Assembly (NCBI GenBank): GCA_964459205.1
Contig: CAYWKJ010000002.1
Span: 1-64,000 of the forward strand
DNA length: 64,000 bases
Source: JABJMC01 sp964459205
Lineage (GTDB): Bacteria; Patescibacteriota; Gracilibacteria; UBA1369; UBA12473
Direction of reading: 5' to 3'
In this document: piece after piece, positions 60,437-64,000 of the stretch
Layout of the letters: each line of letters opens with the position of its first letter
How positions within the stretch are numbered: position 1 is the first letter of the stretch
Made by a program: the position numbers and the translations under genes
The notes under the pieces: model-generated
Told to the model about the DNA's origin: nothing
Databases searched by the model: none
The model's input: the letters and a program-made list of their open reading frames with translations, nothing else

Positions 60437-62508
60437 TTAGGGCCATATAACTTAACAGAGCAATGCCCATTTTTTCGACAACAAATAAAATACGGACCAC
60501 GATTATCAACTCCATACCCAATATAATCTTGTGGTTTTAATCCTCCCCCAGTGCTACTCAAAAATACATTAATTTGATCTTCATAAGGCTCTTTTGCGGG
60601 TAACTCATCAAACCCTATACCCAATTTATTTGCATCACGAATTATTTCGCCCAAAGTATCATCAGGCACCACCTCACGAACTTTTTGTAGGGCAAATTTC
60701 TCTCGTAAGTAAGTTTGCTTTGCTTCGGTTGTATCCAACTCACTCCATTCTGAACTTTCGGGAGCTGGGTCTATCGGAGTTGGGCTAATAGTTGGCATTA
60801 CATCCTGTGGAGGTGGAGTATCAAGTGGGTCCCCATTATCACCCTCCATTAAAACTGTCTCACAATGACGATCTCGACAAAAAACCAAACGCCAAGTACC
60901 ATTATTTTCCATCAAACCAATCTGATCAGTAGTGAGAATCACTGGCCAAGCCGGGTAATTACTCTCAATATGAGTTTTTAAGGCTTTTTTAAATTTATCA
61001 ACCTGCGGGCCAGTTCGCAAAGGATGCCGAGTCGAAACATTATCAGCATAGGCATTTTCTACTGCGTACTGATAATCCCGATCTGCTCCAGAATTACGGC
61101 TCGGCCGATGAAATCCTATACCCTCATAACAACAACCCAATTCCTCAACCGCAAAAGTTAAATAAAATGGCTGCACAACCTGCTCATAAAGCTCCCCTTC
61201 ACCAGAATCCAAACCACTATACGCACGATCAAAATGCCGATCTAAACGAGCCCGATAATCACTAGTGGCTCTAGGCCCACAATAGAGTCGACCAAAAGCC
61301 GTATGGTCCCAAGTCCCATCACTAGGCAACACATCTTCTAAATGACCTAATACCATCACGGGATTATAATCCACTCGCAACTTAGGAGAATATTTAGGAG
61401 AATCTTGCTCAGCTTTAGAATTATAAAACACCACGTAAGCACCTTCATCATCATATCCAACCCCAACCCCATCTTCAGGCTGCAACTTACCGGTAGATCT
61501 CTTAATATGCTTAACATAGGCCTCCAACTTAGCCACAAAAGGAGGATAATTTATAATGGCATTACTTGCGTCAGCTTTTTCAATAGCACTTGAAAGATTT
61601 CCGCCAACTCCCAATGAAACAAATTCAAAATTATCTGATGGAGCAGCAGGCACAGCCTCCTCTTCGTCATCCTCTAAAAAAGGCTGCGCACAGATTTCAC
61701 CCTCATATTGCAAAAGCGCCTTCTCCATCAAAAAAGCCAAAAATAACTTACAAGCATTATAATGATCATAAGTTTGCCCCTCACTCATATCTAAATTTCG
61801 TCTTGCTCTAAGACCAGCTCCTTCCATCAAAACATGAAAACAAGAATAAGAAAAACAGTCATATTCAGGTTCATAACGATGAAAAAAATCTCGTCCAATT
61901 GGGTGCTCTCCAGACTCAGCCCGAGCCACAGCCACCATCATGGCTAAAAGATCATCCTCAGTCATCATATTCATAAACTCCGTCATATAAAGTCCATAAT
62001 ACTCATGACTTTGCATATCATGCATTGCCGCGCGCGCGTATTCATTAATAAAATCAATATCACTAACTTGCCTTTCTTGCGGAGAAACTGGCACTGGCAA
62101 CATCATATCGCTTGGTAATGGATCAGGTACATTATTAAAAGGATTCACCCCCAAACGATAAAATTCCTGCAAATGAATAAAATCCCTTGCCTCAGAATGA
62201 CCAGAAGACGCCAAACCCATTAATTTTTGCATTATTTCCTCATGTGTCTCACCGATTTTACCCTTATAAAAATAAACTCCAGGCACATGTTCAACAAGCT
62301 CTACACCATCTATAATTAATTCCGAACTCTCATCAAGTTCCCCATTATAAACAGGCTGCATATTAGCAACATCTTGGACTACCTCTCTTAAGGCCCCAGA
62401 TCCCCTTTCATGTATAATCTCCCCCCAATCTTGCTCCTCTCTTGCACAACTAAAGCCCTCAAATTCTGGACATTCTTGAAAAACCAATCTATTAGGATAA
62501 AAAACCAT
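60433..62508 (-). CDS. Unknown 691-aa protein with LysM-like and lytic-transglycosylase-like segments
   Basis: No full-length family is recognised and no signal peptide is seen. Residues about 80-142 look LysM-like (VYFYKGKIGETHEEIMQKL, then GVNPFNNVPDPLPSDMMLPV split). Residues about 180-265 resemble a lysozyme/SLT fold: LLAMMVAVARAESGEHPIG with Glu198 at the place of the catalytic Glu, YSCFHVLM and YDHYNACKLFLAFLMEK. The C-terminal half has repeats of a GVGYDDEGAYVVFY / GYGVDNRGPYFICC type with several Cys pairs. A peptidoglycan-cleaving or binding role is plausible, but the export route is unclear. It has its own extended -10 promoter next to the relA stop. Confidence 0.7.
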   Translation of the reverse strand: MVFYPNRLVFQECPEFEGFSCAREEQDWGEIIHERGSGALREVVQDVANMQPVYNGELDESSELIIDGVELVEHVPGVYFYKGKIGETHEEIMQKLMGLASSGHSEARDFIHLQEFYRLGVNPFNNVPDPLPSDMMLPVPVSPQERQVSDIDFINEYARAAMHDMQSHEYYGLYMTEFMNMMTEDDLLAMMVAVARAESGEHPIGRDFFHRYEPEYDCFSYSCFHVLMEGAGLRARRNLDMSEGQTYDHYNACKLFLAFLMEKALLQYEGEICAQPFLEDDEEEAVPAAPSDNFEFVSLGVGGNLSSAIEKADASNAIINYPPFVAKLEAYVKHIKRSTGKLQPEDGVGVGYDDEGAYVVFYNSKAEQDSPKYSPKLRVDYNPVMVLGHLEDVLPSDGTWDHTAFGRLYCGPRATSDYRARLDRHFDRAYSGLDSGEGELYEQVVQPFYLTFAVEELGCCYEGIGFHRPSRNSGADRDYQYAVENAYADNVSTRHPLRTGPQVDKFKKALKTHIESNYPAWPVILTTDQIGLMENNGTWRLVFCRDRHCETVLMEGDNGDPLDTPPPQDVMPTISPTPIDPAPESSEWSELDTTEAKQTYLREKFALQKVREVVPDDTLGEIIRDANKLGIGFDELPAKEPYEDQINVFLSSTGGGLKPQDYIGYGVDNRGPYFICCRKNGHCSVKLYGPN

Positions 62509-62535
62509 ATAAATAATTTATAACTTTATCCTGTT

Positions 62536-62544
62536 ATTATAACA
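62536..62544 (-). promoter_or_regulatory. Extended -10 promoter of the 691-aa gene
   Basis: Minus-strand TGt-TATAAT (hexamer 62536-62541), leaving a leader of about 20 bases before ATG 62508. The block GTGTTATAATAA is identical to that of the pyk promoter. Confidence 0.6.
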
Positions 62545-62548
62545 CGGT

Positions 62549-64000
62549 TTATGCCTTTTGTACAGATATAACCCCCTTTATCTTTTCCAATTCACGTAAC
62601 AAGGTAGTTAGCTTTTCATAACAAGAAACCGAAACTATTAAATCACGCACAACATTATTACCTTTTCTAGAAACAAGTGGGAAATCAATTACATCCTTGC
62701 CCATGTCAGCTACTACACTTAACACGTCCCGCAATAGCCCTACCCGATTATCTGCCTTAATTCGAATCGTAATCGGATACTTCTTTTTCCCATCCTCCGA
62801 AGCCCAAGTAGCTTCTAACAAGCGATCTGACTCAACTTTTTTAAGCTGAAAACAATTCTTTTTATGGACTCGAATACTGTTACCCCTAGTAACATAACCC
62901 ACAATACTATGCGGGAAACGTGGCTTACAACAAGCCGACAAAGTTATTGGCAAATCACTTTCTCCAGTAATCAATACTCTTTCTTGCGGCTCTTCATCCT
63001 CTAAAGCAGCATCCTCTAACTCAAACTGCCGCTCTGGAGCCTCTGCCATAATCTCCTTTTCCGAAAACAAATTCCTAATCAAGCCTCCCACATGCATTGA
63101 ACCATTCCCAATAAGTTCAATCATATTTTCACGATCCGCCATAGAATGCCGCTTCCCACCATAATTCTTTAAAAGTCCACAATTAGGGCCAAGCAATGGT
63201 TTGTTTAAACGTTTAAGCTCTTTGTTAATAAGTTCACGACCTAATTTAATATTCTTTTCACGATCTTGCGTTCTAAACCAAGCTTTAATTCTAGTTCTCG
63301 CCTGCGCAGTTTTTACAAACGACAACCAATACCGATTCGGGTTTGGGTGCTTACGAGTCAAAACCTCCACCACATCACCGCTCTGCAACTTATGATCAAG
63401 ACTTACAATATTTCCATTAATTTTAGCCTGATGACAACGATTACCAACATCACTATGAATGGCATACGCAAAATCCACTGGAGTTGCTCCTTTAGGCAAA
63501 TCCTTAACATCACCCTGTGGTGTTAATACAAAAATCCGATCCTCAAAAACATTTACGCCCATCATATCTATCTCATTTGGTGCTTGCTGCAAATCCTCCT
63601 GTAATTGCTCTAATCCATAAAGCCAATCCACATGATGCCTAAACATTTTCAAATTCTCACTTCTCTCAGAAGTGCTTGGAGATAACGCTAATTTCAAATC
63701 CTCTATTTCCATCAAGGAGAATCCCCCATCTTTCAAAAACTTCTCCAAACTTTTATTAAAATTACTATCTTTAGCAAGGGCCTTTTCAAACTGAGATCTT
63801 TTCCCTGGAGATTTGTCTAATAATTTATGAAAACGCTTTAAAAGTCGTCGCTCATACAAAATATTCTGCAAATCATGACGAGAAAAACTAAGCGCCTCCG
63901 GGCTATCTTTGTACCACCAGTGCGACGCAATACCATATTCCGCCTCCCGGTTCATACTCTGCGTCCGAATCTGAAGCTCAACTGGTTCATTTTTCAGCAC
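62549..64000 (-). CDS. RelA/SpoT family (p)ppGpp synthetase/hydrolase, 5' part beyond window
   Basis: Stringent-response enzyme. The frame is open to the right edge, so the first codon shown (GTG) is internal and the hydrolase and most of the synthetase domain lie outside. Visible in order: the end of the synthetase domain (EPVELQIRTQSMNREAEYGIASHW), cut for length after the first part; the TGS domain (RIFVLTPQGDVKDLPKGATP, VDFAYAIHSDVG); a helical region; the zinc-finger-like CCKPRFPHSIVGYV; and the C-terminal ACT domain (RIKADNRVGLLRDVL). Whether it is bifunctional or synthetase-only cannot be judged here. Confidence 0.95.
   Translation of the reverse strand: MLKNEPVELQIRTQSMNREAEYGIASHWWYKDSPEALSFSRHDLQNILYERRLLKRFHKLLDKSPGKRSQFEKALAKDSNFNKSLEKFLKDGGFSLMEIEDLKLALSPSTSERSENLKMFRHHVDWLYGLEQLQEDLQQAPNEIDMMGVNVFEDRIFVLTPQGDVKDLPKGATPVDFAYAIHSDVGNRCHQAKINGNIVSLDHKLQSGDVVEVLTRKHPNPNRYWLSFVKTAQARTRIKAWFRTQDREKNIKLGRELINKELKRLNKPLLGPNCGLLKNYGGKRHSMADRENMIELIGNGSMHVGGLIRNLFSEKEIMAEAPERQFELEDAALEDEEPQERVLITGESDLPITLSACCKPRFPHSIVGYVTRGNSIRVHKKNCFQLKKVESDRLLEATWASEDGKKKYPITIRIKADNRVGLLRDVLSVVADMGKDVIDFPLVSRKGNNVVRDLIVSVSCYEKLTTLLRELEKIKGVISVQKA

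Noticed and set aside
1..64000. Alternative genetic code with UGA as glycine
   Set aside because: TGA closes several genes in ATGA overlaps (11751-11753, 12506-12508, 32699-32701) with full-length products, so the standard bacterial code fits.

Overview
The window reads as a chromosome segment of a Candidate Phyla Radiation (Patescibacteria) bacterium, most likely near Peregrinibacteria. This is an inference from gene content: small single-copy housekeeping genes, MurE without its usual N-terminal domain, split bifunctional enzymes, SLH and giant unrecognised proteins, and very short intergenic gaps. TGA acts as a stop (for example at 11751-11753, 12506-12508 and 32699-32701), so the recoded UGA=Gly lineages (Gracilibacteria, Absconditabacteria) are excluded. 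Start codons almost never carry a Shine-Dalgarno sequence. Several genes have an extended -10 box six or seven bases before the ATG, which suggests leaderless transcripts.

Layout, left to right. (1) 1-8.4 kb: 3' part of glmS, then a coiled-coil gene plus a 647-aa protein with a transglutaminase-like C/H/D pattern, then a 1481-aa modular protein. (2) 8.4-18.9 kb: pyk, ruvC, a TPR protein, prepilin peptidase, gpmI, mannose-1-phosphate guanylyltransferase, a separate phosphomannose-isomerase-type cupin, and a SecDF fusion carrying PpiC/parvulin domains. (3) 18.9-25.6 kb: tRNA-Arg(UCG), a small frameshifted gene, and two minus-strand SLH surface proteins, one with an HExxH protease domain and one with CARDB repeats. 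(4) 25.7-33.1 kb: priA, trpS, pyrG, a GspF/PilC-N-like membrane protein, an Lgt-like protein and a small membrane protein. (5) 33.1-43.6 kb: one tightly packed minus-strand run, from tpiA (archaeal type) through an O-antigen-ligase-like protein, riboflavin kinase, murE, truB, a WecA/MraY-type transferase, asnS, dnaG and rpoD to greA. (6) 43.7-55.2 kb: two giant proteins of 1838 and 1983 aa, the second exported and cysteine-rich. (7) 55.3-64 kb: holA, gatA/gatC, a small membrane protein, a RibL-like nucleotidyltransferase, ftsX, recO, a 691-aa LysM/transglycosylase-like protein and the 3' part of relA/spoT.

The main theme beyond housekeeping is the cell envelope. A modified SecDF, prepilin peptidase, SLH proteins, an Lgt-like protein, wall and polysaccharide enzymes and several giant surface-type proteins lie close together. 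The strongest novelty candidates are the SecD-parvulin-SecF fusion, an archaeal-type triosephosphate isomerase inside a bacterial operon, FAD synthesis split over two genes, an Lgt-like protein that lacks two key residues, a gene readable only through a -1 frameshift at an A7 run, and a promoter/leader block shared by two distant loci encoding unrecognised proteins. No IS element, CRISPR array or prophage was seen. No gene-free stretch exceeds 300 bases.
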